From: Procambarus clarkii
Taxonomy: Eukaryota; Arthropoda; Malacostraca; Decapoda; Cambaridae
NCBI RefSeq assembly: GCF_040958095.1
Contig: NC_091228.1
Coordinates: 12,664,340-12,728,339 of the forward strand
DNA: 64,000 nucleotides
Direction of reading: 5' to 3'
A program made the translations under genes and the position numbers. Below are positions 11,283-23,303 of the stretch, piece after piece. Position 1 is the first letter of the stretch. Each line of letters opens with the position of its first letter. A model generated the notes under the pieces. That model did not search any database. It saw only the letters and a program-made list of their open reading frames with translations, and was not told the origin of the DNA.

Positions 11283-12881
11283 TGTTGGAAATTTCCAACA
11301 CTGTTGTATTCTCATTAATTATTACTAACTCTACTAATTATTGTAGTAAGTAAAATTAACACCACGTAGAATTCTCATGTACTAATAATTTCATCTGTGC
11401 AGTAGGCTAGAATTCTCACGTCATCCGACGCCAGTATTGCGTCAGATTTTATTACAATAAACACATTATACCCAATGTATCTGAGAATTAAATTCGATTC
11501 TCTATAACCAAGGCATTCTGTATGATAATTAATTACAGATAAATTGACTTCCAACTAAGAGCCGAATAGAGCGTTAGAGTCATAGCGATTATCGAGTAAT
11601 AAAAGTTAACGTCACGAGTGAATGCCATGGGGAGACATTAATTCCTCTCCCTTATACGTTTACTATCACTAAACTGGCAAATAATAATATTTCCCTCTTC
11701 TAAATAATAAACCCGTCCAGTCTCCAACATTTCAAGCATAAATGCGAGAAATATTAATGTTCGTGACAATAACTTGTTTAATGAACGCGGGACGCGGCGT
11801 GGGTGAGGAGGACCAAGCCAGTACACGTGGAGGGAAGCTCTGAGGCAGACCTACCCGTATTGTGCTCACGAGGAGACACCATTGCCCAGCCATCAGGGTA
11901 GACGTTATCCATCCTCAGATGAAAGTCGCCACTGTGAGGCGTGAACAGCCTCGCAGATAATATCTTCAACTGGTGCTGGTGTAACATAAGGAACCTTTTT
12001 AATCTGGTTCCTGACTACACGTGACCGGTCAGGGAAGTGCGCCATTATCCAGGATAGGCTGAAGCCAGAGCCTGGGGACGCGAATTTCGGCAATCTTAAA
12101 ACTTATACAGTGCCCATATTAGCTAAGTATCTTATCTTTATTTGATGCATCTGGTAAAGTGTAGTGTAGTAGCTGGGTGATTGACCGTGACGAAGCATGA
12201 TAACACCAAACCACAGGTGATTACTTATTATCACCTGTAACTCTTAAATTCTTGAATATAGAGATTCAGTAGTTTAATTAGTTGCTACTGTAAATATTTG
12301 TCTTGCAGCACGTGAGAAGAATTCTCCCTGCCGCCTTCTCCCATGTTAATCCATCCCATTCGTCAGCCAGCCGAGCTCAGGGAATTAGAGGAAGCGTCGT
12401 GGCTTACATAAAGGAATCGTCTTTAAGCTAAGATTCTTTGTATTCATTCATGAACTTTCTGAATTACTTACATGCAGAATTCCTCAGGATTAACATGTGT
12501 TTATTGTGACTATCATTATTATACTATAATCTATGTTCCCATTTATGGTAATGACATTAGTTTCACTATAATTCATAGGATTAGCTTATTATAATTTGGA
12601 TTAGTGAACGAACCACACTAGTTCCTGGACGTACTGACTTCCAGTAATAACCCCCCAATGTAGGTGTTTGAGGGTTTGATTCATTTAATTATACAGCCCA
12701 TTAATTATTTCTATGATCATATTCTCTAGTATTTTATCCATAGTTACTGGTTCATCTAGGAATTATCTAATGATCAGAAATTCTCAGTTTCCCTCTTTAC
12801 TATAAAAGCGGGTGGTCCTTCGTAATTTAATTTACTACATTAATATTTAAATAATCAGATTCAAGCCCCAAATGTCCCACA
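11283..12881 (+). repeat. 3' LTR of BEL/Pao element
   Basis: This 1599 bp copy matches the 5' LTR throughout with about 15 substitutions seen by eye, and has the same TG...CA ends and TATAAAAG (12801-12808). It is followed by TAGGT, the right copy of the target duplication (12882-12886). Confidence 0.95.
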
Positions 12882-12886
12882 TAGGT

Positions 12887-13540
12887 CGAGTCTCGCTTGT
12901 TCATCATTTCCTCTCATCTTTGTGGGTTCTCTGACATGCTGGGTTAAAAAGATTCTAGTCACCACCTCCAATAGTTTGGCTCTCCACGTATCCTCGCCTC
13001 CATGCTGTTCCTTGTTCTCCCAGTTAATCTTACCGTGATTGAAGTCCCTCATGATGAGCAGGTGGGATCTATTTCTACAGGCAGCAGAGGCTGCCCTCTC
13101 AGTTATAGTGTTAACTGCCATGTTGTTGCTTTCATACTCTTGATTGGGTCTTCTGTCATTTGGTGAAGGGTTATATAACACTGCTACTACTATTTTCGGT
13201 CCTCCCATTGTCATGGTGCCTGCTATGTAGTCTCTGAAACCCACACAGCCCGGTATTGCCATCTCCTGAAAACTCCATTCCTTTCTCATGTGTAGGGCCA
13301 CTCCACCTCCTCCCCTACCTTCCCTCTTTTTCCTTATTACTGTGTACTCCTGGGGAAACACGGCATTCGTTATGATTCCAGAGAGTTTTGCTTCAGTGAG
13401 TCCGATTACATCTGGGTTAACTTCTTGTGCCCTTTCCCTTAGTTCACTTGTCTTGCTTGTGATCCCATAATTTTCGAGTACATTACCCTGAAACTGACTC
13501 TCTTCTGCTTCTCCTCTGGGGGGGGGGGGGGGGACCTGTG
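12887..13540 (-). pseudogene. LINE AP-type endonuclease, 5' part
   Basis: The minus-strand frame carries NPDVIGLTEAKLSG (catalytic Glu), RGGGGVALHMRKEW, and RDFNHGKINW, where the usual GDFN has become RDFN. It ends GNDEQARLDL at the BEL insertion; the frame resumes at 2645 with FTLNDPDIREIG and the SDH motif. The enzyme nicks target DNA to prime reverse transcription. The N-terminal end runs into a proline-rich stretch encoded by the G-rich tract, so the true start of ORF2 is unclear. Confidence 0.88.
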
Positions 13541-14092
13541 GGATCTGGGGTGAGCAGGAGCTGGGAGGATCTGGTATGGGGAGACTGGTGGAGGAGGAAG
13601 GGCTTGGGAGGGGTGGGGGGAGGGGGGGTAAGGGGAGTGGGTGAGAGGGGGGAAGGGGGGGTAAGGGGAGTGGGTGAGAGGGGGGAGGGTAGAGGGGGGT
13701 TGAGAGGGTTGGGGGGTGAGAGGGCGAGAAATGGAGGAGCATGGGGGGAGGGGAGGCTTGGGGGGATGGGGGAGAAGGGGGGGCAGAAAAGGGGGGAGGC
13801 GTGGGGGGGATGGGAAGGCTGAGGTGGGTGAGGAAGAGGGAAGGGTTTAGGGGAGTGCTGGAGAGAGGAAGGCTTAGATGGGGTGGGATTAGGGGGGCGG
13901 GGGAAAACGGAGGGCTTGGGGGTGGGAGAGATGGGAGGGCATGAGGAGAAGGGAGGGCTTGGGGGATGGGGGAGAAGGGAGGTCCTGGGGCGAGGGGGGA
14001 GTGGGAGGAGGGGGGTGGGTGGGGGTAGAGTGCCTTAGGTGGGTACTTAGTGGGGGCTGACAGGGGACGGGGCAGGTAGGGTATCTGTTGGG
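13516..14092. repeat. G-rich low-complexity tract (C-rich on LINE sense strand)
   Basis: About 580 bp dominated by runs of G with aggagg and gtgggg words, including an uninterrupted G run near 13518-13533. On the LINE sense strand it codes a proline-rich linker in several frames. It lies between ORF1 and the endonuclease and has probably expanded by slippage. Confidence 0.85.
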
Positions 14093-14245
14093 TAGAATGT
14101 GGGTGTGGTGCCCCACTCCCTGTGGCTATTGCACTGTTTGAGGAGGATTCCCCACTCCCCTCTGAGAATGAAGGGTTTGGGGTTGTGGTTCTCTGATTCC
14201 TTTCTCCCTGTGATCCTTCCTCGCGTCTGCTGCCTGCTTTCTCTC

Positions 14246-14958
14246 TTACCTTGTTATATCCCTCTTCAGGAATATTTTTTTGAACTTCTGTACATTTGCT
14301 AGACCGCTCTTCCTTGTTAACAGTTCCTCTTTCATGATTTCGCTCATGAAGACCACTTTTATCATCCGGTCTCTGTCCTTGTTGTACTTTCCAAGCCTGA
14401 AAACCTTTTCAACATTTTGTTCATTTCCCTCCATCCTTACCTCTTTAAGGATCTCGGTAACTATGTTTTTGTCCTTGTCTCTCCGCTCCTTTGGGCTAGT
14501 CCCTGTTTGCTCTTTAATGCCTGCTACTACTACTGCTCTTTTTATCTCTATCAGCCAGCTAGTACATCTAGCTGCTTCCTGAGAGGAGCCACTTCCATGG
14601 CAACTTCCCTAACTGCAGACCTAGCTTCAGGACTCTTTTTAAGCATTTCAGCAAATGAGAGCTGTGTTGTGGAGGTCCCCTCCACAGTAGCATTCCCATC
14701 TCCCTGAGGTACGGCTTGTGTCTGGTATTGTGGAGAAGAAGTCTCCTTCAGGCATCTTATCTCCTCCTTTGCTGCCCTTAGTTCATCCTGCAGGTAGGCT
14801 ACTGTCTCCCTCATTACCCTCAGTCCTTCACTGAATTCATCCCACATTTGCTGGAATACTCCCTTCATCCAGGCTTCCTGTTCCATTCCATCCTCTGAGT
14901 TTGTTCCAGCCGTGATTGTCATCCTGCGTTTGTCACCCCGAGTTCGTGCCCCTTCCAT
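14246..14958 (-). pseudogene. LINE ORF1 protein, coiled-coil type (frameshifted)
   Basis: The frame from ATG 14958 gives MEGARTRGDKRRMTITAG, then a helical heptad-like segment (WDEFSEGLRVMRETVAYLQDELRAAKEEIRCLKE, roughly residues 40-75), then SFAEMLKKSPEARSAV. After a frame change near 14450-14550 a second frame gives EGNEQNVEKVFRLGKYN, MIKVVFMSEIMKEELLTR and LANVQKFKKIFLKRD, resembling the RNA-binding end of CR1/L2-type ORF1 proteins. These proteins trimerise and bind LINE RNA. There is no zinc knuckle. The (GA)n array begins within 10 bp upstream of the ATG, so the 5' UTR is missing or replaced. Confidence 0.75.
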
Positions 14959-14964
14959 GTTTAC

Positions 14965-15590
<626 letters not shown>

Positions 15591-15592
15591 GG

Positions 15593-16655
15593 GATTGATT
15601 GATGATTGATAAAGATTAAGCCACCCAAGAGGTGGCACGGGCATGAATAGCCCGTAAGTGGTACAATTTTTTTTTCTCAGTATTCTGAGGTTGCATTTAA
15701 CCATCAAGCTGTTATCGCGGAGGAGGATACTGCTTCACAGTCTTTATAAGGGTGTCCAGCTGCTGGACACCTTTGTTGACCAGGAGAGTGGCTGTGTTGA
15801 TGGCTTCAGGGTGGCCACTACATGATTCAGGAACTCTTAAAGCTCTTCTAAGGTCATTGGTTGCTTCACATTCCAGAAGAGAGTGAAGTAATGGCTTTTC
15901 TGTGACAGTTTGGCAGAAGATGCACTCTCTCTGTCGGGGTTCACCAATCTCCCAGTTGCATCTGTAACCTAGACGTAGTCTATATAGCCTAACTGCTATT
16001 TCCCTGTGGATTCCTTTTGGGATATTTAACCTTTCTAATTTGGTTGCCTGAAGATACCATGTTGCAGATGGCGAACCTTCAGCTATTCTCTGGTGCAGGT
16101 AGGCTTTGTTGAAATGTGAGAGTTTTTTGGTGATGATGTTTTTTATGTTCTCTAGGCTGGGTTGAATTGTTTTATGTATCACTGGATGACGAGTTGCCAA
16201 TTTAGCAATTTCATCAGCTTTTTCATTTAATGGGATTCCAATATGGGATGGGATCCAGTTTAAAGTTATGTTGAGTCCTTTACCTTTAGCGACTGCTCCA
16301 AGATACAAAATGGTGGTAATTATTTCCACATTATCTTTCCATACTGTTTTTGTCCTAGTATTTGAAGTGCAGCTTTTGAGTCTGTGTGTATGATTGCATT
16401 TTGAGTGTTTTGTGCAATCACATATGCGAATGCCTGTTGTATGGCAAACAGCTCAGTTTGGGTTGATGATACTAGTCCTCCCAGTCTCCAATATGCCTGT
16501 ACGCTGGTCGTGCAAAGAGCAGCGCCAGCACTCTCATTTTCTGTGTCCACCGATCCGTCTGTGAAGATGTGGGTGGCTCCTGCTACTGCTATGCTATACA
16601 TTTGCTCTTCTATTATGCGCCTTAGGATTGTCGGATCATAGGCAGCTTTTTTCAT
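15593..16655 (-). pseudogene. LINE 3' end: RNase H domain and C-terminal zinc motif
   Basis: Two minus-strand frames, 16655-16320 and 16329-15712, join by a frameshift near 16325. The first has the RNase H catalytic set: HIFTDGSVDTE (Asp), STQTELFAIQQAF (Glu), IIHTDSKAALQIL (Asp); the second adds LNWIPSHIGIPLNEKADEIA (His/Asp). A C-terminal C-x2-C...H...C motif follows (CIFCQTVTEKPLLHSLLEC). This arrangement is known from I-group and some Jockey-type LINEs. The RT itself is absent, so this is a 5'-truncated insert. The sense-strand tail ends in tcaatcatcaatcaatc near 15593-15610. Confidence 0.9.
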
Positions 16656-17518
16656 TGGGGGGAGGGAGAGAGAGAGAGAGATGTGTGTGAGTGTGCATGG
16701 GGGGGGGGTGAGGTGGAAGAGAGGGAGGGGATGGTGAAGGTGTGTGGGGCGGATTAGAGTGGGAGGGTTATGGGAGGGTGTGGACCATATGGTTGGGAGG
16801 CTGTGTGTACTGTTGTTGCTATGATGGGAGAGGGTGGGGGTGAGAGAAGTGGGTGGGGAGTTGTCTCGGTGTAGGGTAAGGTGTTTTTTTCACACTTCGG
16901 TGCCACAAACTAGTTCCCACATGAGCCGAATATTTCCTTTGAGGATCGTTTCCGTTTGTTAACTTATATCCAAGACTAACTATTAATAAGCAATAACACT
17001 GAACACTGTTTGACTGACTGCCTTTGTGAGAGGCCTTACCTTACCATCAATTCAAAACATCCCACAGCACAAACAGGTGTTAAAAGTACTGTTGACAGTC
17101 GGGTGTAGGACTGCTGTCCCCATCCACGCCGCTGCCAGGCGTAGGTCCCTCCAACTTGTCGCTATCTATCACCAGTACTCTGCTTCTTGTTCCTCTTAGC
17201 ACCGATATTGTTCTAATGCCACACGTTTAGATTCACTTCTTCACTATCCTATTCACTATTTGGTATGATCTTCACTATCGCATCTAGTTGTGTACACTCT
17301 GACCATGCAGTGGCCCACGTGCTTGTCCTGGCACTGTTGTCGTACCCCTGATCTTGTCTAATATTCCCTATCGGACACAATCCATAAATATGCTAGTTTT
17401 TAATTGGTGTGTGGCATTTTGTATTATCACTGAACACCGAATTTCACGTGTATCCCTCTGATGTCCCGAAATATGAAGCCTCATTGGCGAGCGCGGCGTA
17501 ACGTGACCACCTCCCTCT
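16656..17518. other. G-rich then unassigned sequence
   Basis: 16656-16880 is G-rich low-complexity (gggaggg, gtgtgg words). 16881-17518 is mixed sequence with no ORF above 60 codons and no repeat I could match elsewhere in the window. Confidence 0.5.
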
Positions 17519-17542
17519 GTGTGTGTGTGTGACACACACAGG
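17516..17542. repeat. (GT)n/(AC)n palindromic microsatellite
   Basis: A short GT run followed at once by gacacacacag forms a self-complementary stretch of about 25 bp. Confidence 0.8.
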
Positions 17543-17710
17543 TGACCACACCTGTATGTGTGTATGAGTACTTACTCGGCTAAATGTACTTCCTGGGTCA
17601 TGCATCAGCTCCTGGCCACCAGCTTTCTGTAACTTTATACTTTATTTAAGTGACTGATCCGTTTTTCTAATCGTGTTCATAACCTGTAAGAGACAGTAAC
17701 TGTACTGAGA

Positions 17711-18470
17711 AACGAACTGTGTGAGCAATGAGAGAGAGAACCGTGTGAGCAGTGAGAGAGAACTGTGTGAGCAGTGAGAGAGAACTGTGTGAGCAGTGAG
17801 AGAGAACTGTGTGAGCAGTGAGAGAGAAAACCGTGCGAGCAGTGAGAGAGAACCGTGTGAGCAGTGAGAGAGAGAACCGTGTGAGCAGTGAGAGAGAGAG
17901 AACCATATGAGCAGTGAAAGAGAGAACCGTGTGAGCAGTGAGGGAGAGAACTGTGTGAGCAGTGAGAGAGAGAACTGTGTGAGCAGTGAGAAAGAGAACT
18001 GTGTGAGCAGTGAGAGAAAGAACCGTGTGAGCAGTGAGAGAGAGAACCATATGAGCAGTGAAAGAGAGAACCGTGTGAGCAGTGAGATAGAGAAAACTGT
18101 GTGAGCAGTGAGAAGGAGAACTGTGTGAGCAGTGAGAAAGAAAACTGTGTGAGGAGTGAGAGAGAGAACCGTGTGAGCAGTGAGATAGAGAAAACTGTGT
18201 GAGCAGTGAGGGAGAGAACTGTGTGAGCAGTGAGAGAGAGAACTGTGTGAGCAGTGAGAGAGAGAACTGTGTGAGCAGTGAGAAAGAGAACTGTGTGAGC
18301 AGTGAGAGAGAGAACTGTGTGAGCAGTGAAAGAGAGAACTATTTGACAAGTAGGAGAGAGAGAGAGAGAGAGAACTATTTGACAAATTAGAGAGAGAGAG
18401 AGAAGTATGTGAGCAGTGAGAGAGAAGTTTGTGAGTAGTGAGAGAGAGAACTGTGAGAAGGGTGAGGAAC
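17711..18470. repeat. minisatellite, ~22-24 bp unit (gtgtgagcagtgagagagagaac)
   Basis: Roughly 33 head-to-tail units of ctgtgtgagcagtgagagagagaa, with small length variation from the GA run and substitutions such as accgtgtg and accatatg. The right end decays into plain (GA)n near 18355-18400. Peptides in several frames (HTVLSLTA and SSERENCV types) follow from the repeat and are not genes. Confidence 0.95.
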
Positions 18471-18706
18471 ATCTCTGAGAGCAGTGACAAGTGTAAAAGA
18501 TGAGGGATATCAATTCTCTTATTCCCAAATATATTCAGTCATTGATTCTCGAAATCAATGACTTTTAGACATAGATATTGAATAATTTCTTCGCAATTCC
18601 ATCTAAACTTTACCCTTTGTGTTTTTTAATTCATCTTGACTTTGAATGAAAAAAATGCGTTGTCGACACCATCCCTCCTGCAGTCATAAAAATATGGGCA
18701 TTCAAG
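18471..18706. other. no recognisable feature
   Basis: About 235 bp of AT-rich sequence between the minisatellite and the solo LTR. Confidence 0.5.
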
Positions 18707-18711
18707 TCTTT

Positions 18712-20415
18712 TGTGGGAAATTTTTACCCACCATATCTAATAATCATCTAAGAAATGTATAATTTCTATATTATATCTATATCATATCAAAATCGTATCA
18801 AATCATATCAAAATCATATCCGAATCATAATAGATTCATTATACAGCTTGATCCTAGATGACAATGCCACTATGATCCCGTACGCCATAGGGCCCTATAG
18901 ATGCCTACGTGACATAGTGCATGATCTCTCATGGATCCAGAAGCTTCTAAAAGGATTGGTTAATTGAAAAACTATTGGAACATTGATTCGTTTCCGGTAG
19001 AGATTACAAATCGAATCCTTAATAAGAATCAGTAGTACTATCAAGTACTACTTTTAATCTTTATATCCCATTTCTAATTATATTATAATCACATCTTATC
19101 TCAATCACAAGTCTAAACTGTAAAAATAATCAATCAATACTTATAGAAGACTTCCGTGCTCTGAGGGCATGGGAGGGGATCTGGGGGAGAAGCGCCCTCG
19201 AAGCCCGACAGCACCACGCGTTGTTGACAACTGTGAACAAGTGTGATGGATCCTTAGCGAACATTACCAGTTCAAGGACACCTTATCTAATATTATTATC
19301 ACCAGTGAACACTCTCTAGAACTGGGGGAGTACCTGGACAATATCTACAAGGAAAATCCTAGAACATTTATATAAAATAGGAGTATATAGTGAAGCTCAT
19401 AGTGACACGGTTTCCACCACCTTCATTCCTAATCTTCATCAACTATCATTCTTCTGCAACTGCAGGGTCAATCACGTAGCAACGCTACCAGATCATCATA
19501 CAGCAAAGCTGTGATATAAAATATCGTGCCTAAACTCAACAAGAGAAAGTTAATCAGTCTGGCACCCTGTCAGACAGGCACTCCGACTGGCAGAGAAGTA
19601 TATTGAAGGTTATTTTGGTATATGATTGGCCAATTGTATGCTTGTGTGACTTTAATATCCTATAAATCTGTCTGTCGGTTAAAAAACGAGGCAACGCCTC
19701 ATTTTTCAGTAAGTTTATTAATATTGTAGAAGAGCAGTAGGTCCTTATCCAAGCACTAGATCTCATGAGTGTCCATTTGTGTCAGAAAAGATTCAGCCGC
19801 AATGCATAAATAAAGCCTCATGAGTGTCCATTGTGAGGAAAAGGATTCAGTCAAGCTGACTACATAATCATATAAATTGAATATAAATATGTCTGCATAT
19901 ATACTTGAATATATAAATTAAGTTAACAATTGCTTGCTTAGTTATTTTATAAGTTATCATATAAGTTCATTGAATTGAATATAATTTTAGTACTTAGAAT
20001 ACATTTAAAGTCATTTATTATACTTTTACTATTTAAATTGTTGTTTATAGTATAAGTACATATTGGCTGTTAATGGTTATGGTGCTAGGTTAGACTATGT
20101 ATGTTTAAATCCCTGATTTAAACTGAGCCAGTGTTCAGTCATATAACTAAATTTATCAAATCTTATCCTTGTATAAAATACAAGCTGATGTGAGATCCCT
20201 GTCTACATGTGGACTGGAACGTGTATCAACTAATTCATTCACCCCACCTGTCCCTTACAGCCTACAATCTGTTATTAGGAAAAGAGGAGCTAGGATTTAC
20301 AACCCTAGCTAGAGATTTTAGATGAATTAATTTGCAGACAGTAATTTTTTAATTTAGTTCAGTACAAGTCCCTAGTAGTCTCCTCTTATATCAATCCCAG
20401 CAGGTTTTTCCCACA
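18712..20415 (+). repeat. solo LTR (probably BEL/Pao-like), with TCTTT target duplication
   Basis: The 1704 bp unit begins tgtgggaaatttttaccc and ends gtttttcccaca, and is flanked by TCTTT at 18707-18711 and 20416-20420. A related copy lies inverted at 30348-32391. Both ends resemble the BEL LTR of this window in style (TGTxGGAAATTT... and ...TCCCACA), hence the superfamily guess. A TATA-like tataaaata is at 20172-20180. No internal retrotransposon genes adjoin it, so it is a solo LTR left by LTR-LTR recombination. Confidence 0.85.
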
Positions 20416-20506
20416 TCTTTTGTATAGATATGTGAGAGTGAGAGATGTTTGGGAGCTATAAGAGCTCGTATATCATTTTATGCTGAAGTTCCCTTTGTTT
20501 TCTCAG

Positions 20507-20578
20507 CCTGTGGAGCCACCCCAACCTACACAACGGGACGTGCCTATCCGGAAGACTGACGAGCCCAGCAAGGTGTAG
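20507..20578 (+). CDS. possible terminal coding exon (unidentified)
   Basis: A strong acceptor-like sequence, ttccctttgttttctcag, is followed by an in-phase stretch of 23 codons and TAG: PVEPPQPTQRDVPIRK then TDEPSKV. It is the only acceptor plus clean short ORF of this quality I noticed outside A2M. No partner exon is seen and the protein is not recognised. It may equally be chance sequence or part of an old element next to the solo LTR. Confidence 0.18.
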   Translation, partial: PVEPPQPTQRDVPIRKTDEPSKV

Positions 20579-21305
20579 CCAGCAGTCTATCTAATGAACT
20601 TTCACCTCGTCCTAAGGGACTATACCAGCTTCTGCTAGATATTTTCACAGCTTCTGAAGCTTTACGACAACGGCAGATTCACAGGCTAGCCTGGATCACA
20701 GTTCTTTGAACACACAACTCATGTACCAAGGATCTAATTTCGACATTACTGTATTTAAATTGCTTGCACACAAGCTATTCATAGTTACTAACTCGTTAAT
20801 AATATCCAGTTATCCCTACTGATTTATTGTTTTATTCTCTCCTGTAAACCTGCTACACCATTATACACATCATTCATTCATATCTTGTAATTTCTTACAT
20901 CTAAATTTATATTTCTGGCAAAGATTGAGTGGCCAGTGTTATGAACTCATGTAGCCTCATATATAGGAAAGTTTACCAGTGAATAATTCCTTTGTATTTA
21001 TTTAGACTAAATTTAATCTCTGATATTTAATTATTCTTTCTAAGCAGACTGTATATTTTATTAGTAATCTTCACTGATAAACTTCCACTTCATACAATTT
21101 AAGGATTTATAATTTCAACCACACGAAAATTAATCAATGAGTTATTATTATTAGTTGGATTAATTATTGTAAAGTCATATTATTTCAATCTACCAACGTT
21201 ATGGGTATTATTTAAAACATATCACAGCTTAGCTGTCATAGTAGAAGTTCTGAGTATCCAAGCCGGACTCTATTCAGTCACGTGGATCATGGCGTCGTTA
21301 AGATA
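20579..21305. other. no recognisable feature
   Basis: AT-rich sequence, no ORF of note and no match noticed elsewhere in the window. Confidence 0.5.
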
Positions 21306-23303
21306 CAGGGGCCAGATTCACGAAGCAGTTACGTTCGTACTTACGAGCGTTTTCCTTCTTAGCAACTTTCTTGCGGCTACGTCGGTATTCAGGTTGGCAT
21401 TTAAGTATGAAAATCTTCGTAAGTACACACCATCGCGCTAAGGACACTCTCGACCACACGTAGCTTTACGTAAACTAGATATAACTCAATTGTTCTTTAC
21501 TATACAACACGGAGGATCAATTTTATTATAAATAAACATTTTAGCTGGAGAGTCTCATCAAGAAGGAGTCCTTATTGTTAGCTATATAAGCATTCTCAAC
21601 TTGAAACTTGTAGTAAATATGTCTTTTATGATAGTACAATTAGTTTTATAATAGCAATATATTATACCAGTAGTAATTAAAGTAAATAAACACTGATGAA
21701 CATGAAATATTAGAGGTGATGATCCCGTGCTAGTGGGAGCATTTACCACCACCAAATGCCCCTGTTCACCTAGCAATAAGTATAGCTATCGGTGTACTTT
21801 AGCTATACATACCCATTATTAATTGATTTTGTTTGGTTTAATTTTTAAATTAAATCTGGGTGAGACATAAAAGAAAAATTATGCTGCACACATGATGTTA
21901 GGTAAGGCTAAAAATTTCAAAAACTTTTGTCATTGAATACCTAGGCATATAATTATGACTACATATATGGACTATTATGGCTTGTTAAAAAAGAGAGAGA
22001 GAGGGGGGGGGGGAAGAAGCAGGGGTCCAAGACCTCTTCCTGTTACACAATTTGGCTGTGTGTAACAATAAGTAATTATCAAAAGAAGGCACCAAGCCGG
22101 GAAGGCTATGTAGCAGCATTGTGTGTAACAATAAACCTTTTTTTTTTTTTAGCAGATAATGCACCTGTGAGTAAAACAAATCCTGTCAGCTGTAAAAATA
22201 TTGATCCAGTTATTAACATAAAAGATATAATGCAACAAATTTTTAGTTTTTTTTTAAACTATCATTTCTACTGTATATCCAAAGAAGTGAAAAATTGAGA
22301 CATACTGCACAATTTAATGATTCAAAAGAATACAGTATTAATAACATTGTCGTCGTCTTTTCATCTTCTAGTGTGTCGTTTGGTCAACATTACTAACATT
22401 ACATATCAATATGGGATCTTAATGATCCATGGTTAACATTTATGATTTAATAAGGATAATATTGGTAATAATAAATATTAGCCCCCACTAGCAAAATCTT
22501 GGTACAGCACAAGAATATCTTCCAATAATCTTGAGTGTATGAAGTAATTACAGAGCTCAAAGTACCTCATACCATTTGGACTGAAGTCACTGATAACAGT
22601 GAAATCACAAATATAGTGTTGGAGAGTATGTCCACTTAAGTAGGACTGAAAACATGTTTTTTTCACCCAGAGGTTTATAAACCCATTGAACTGCCTAAAT
22701 GCTGAAGCCGTTAATGCCAAAATCCAGCTAGAAAATATCATTAGGACAATTGGCGGGACCTTGAAAAACGAGGTGGCTTGTTTCTGTCCTCGTCGAGGCC
22801 ACTAGATAGTTTGTGGCCCTTGGGTAAATTTAGGTAAATGTATACGTAAATAAATACCATCGCTTCTCAAGTCTTGGAAGCGAAAAGGAAAGCCACACAA
22901 TATCTCTTAGAATTACGTAGGTAAAAAAAAATATATAACATATTTGTTTACTGCAATGACGGTGCTGGCTGTAGAAGTTGAAAAACCTAGTTTTACTTCA
23001 AAATGTACAAATTTTATAAGAAAATTTGATGTAAATATGTGGCAATTGAACACGGGTAAGCTCCGATATGTCAGCGTCATGATTGGCTACAGCTGTAAGG
23101 TGAAAAATGCTACCTTCTCTCTGATTGGCCAAACGAAACGCCCTAGTGACCTCTAACGAGACTTAAGTGAAATTGCTAAAATCTTCGTAAGTACATCTTT
23201 CTGAACTGGACGTAGGAACGTCCTTAGGCAATACTTAGGAACCTTCATAGCACACTTACTTACGAAGACATACATGGAGCTTCGTGAATCTAGGACCAGA
23301 TCC
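21306..23303. mobile_element. MITE-like element with inverted ends
   Basis: The left end caggggccagattcacgaag and the right end, read on the other strand (tctggtcctagattcacgaag), share agattcacgaagc as an inverted terminal word. Each end continues with serial tacgaag/cttcgtaagtac motifs (21395-21430 and 23175-23275). The ~2 kb interior has no transposase. It could be a non-autonomous DNA transposon, or two short related MITEs bracketing other DNA. No clear target duplication was found. Confidence 0.5.
22015..22135 (+). repeat. dispersed repeat shared with 48040-48145
   Basis: The core aattatcaaaagaaggcaccaagccgggaa...ctatgtagcagc also occurs in diverged form near 48090-48135 in the same orientation. 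It sits inside the MITE-like interval. Family not identified. Confidence 0.6.

Larger units (their letters stand above)
2651..12881 (+). mobile_element. BEL/Pao LTR retrotransposon, full length, non-functional
   Basis: Two direct LTRs (2651-4262 and 11283-12881) begin TGTTGG and end CCCACA. They are flanked by identical TAGGT at 2646-2650 and 12882-12886, a 5 bp target duplication as expected for this superfamily. Between them lie a tRNA-Tyr-type primer site, an accessory ORF with SGNH-hydrolase motifs, then gag-protease-RT-RNase H-integrase in the BEL/Pao order. By eye the LTRs differ at about 15 positions plus two indels (12 bp and 1 bp), so insertion is fairly recent, about 1% divergence. 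Frameshifts and one stop interrupt the coding frames. No envelope-like ORF is present. Confidence 0.97.
969..14958 (-). mobile_element. LINE (CR1/L2/Jockey-type) split by a BEL/Pao insertion
   Basis: Read on the minus strand, the element runs ORF1 (14958 down to about 14246), a C-rich linker, endonuclease (about 13540 to 12887), then after the 10.2 kb LTR element the end of the endonuclease and the reverse transcriptase (2650 to about 969). The endonuclease reading frame runs exactly across the empty site once the LTR element and one TAGGT copy are removed, which shows the two halves are one element. It lacks the usual 3' tail (gagaggcggg...aggtgagtac) seen in related copies near 54-61 kb, so its 3' end is missing. 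Clade assignment is inference from the RT and C-terminal motifs. Confidence 0.9.

Noticed and set aside
17711-18470. CRISPR-like direct repeats
   Set aside because: Units are contiguous with no unique spacers and the genome is animal.
17642-18528. Three ~280 or ~130 codon frames of HTVLSLTA and SSERENC type
   Set aside because: Translation of the 22-24 bp minisatellite; no domain or start context.
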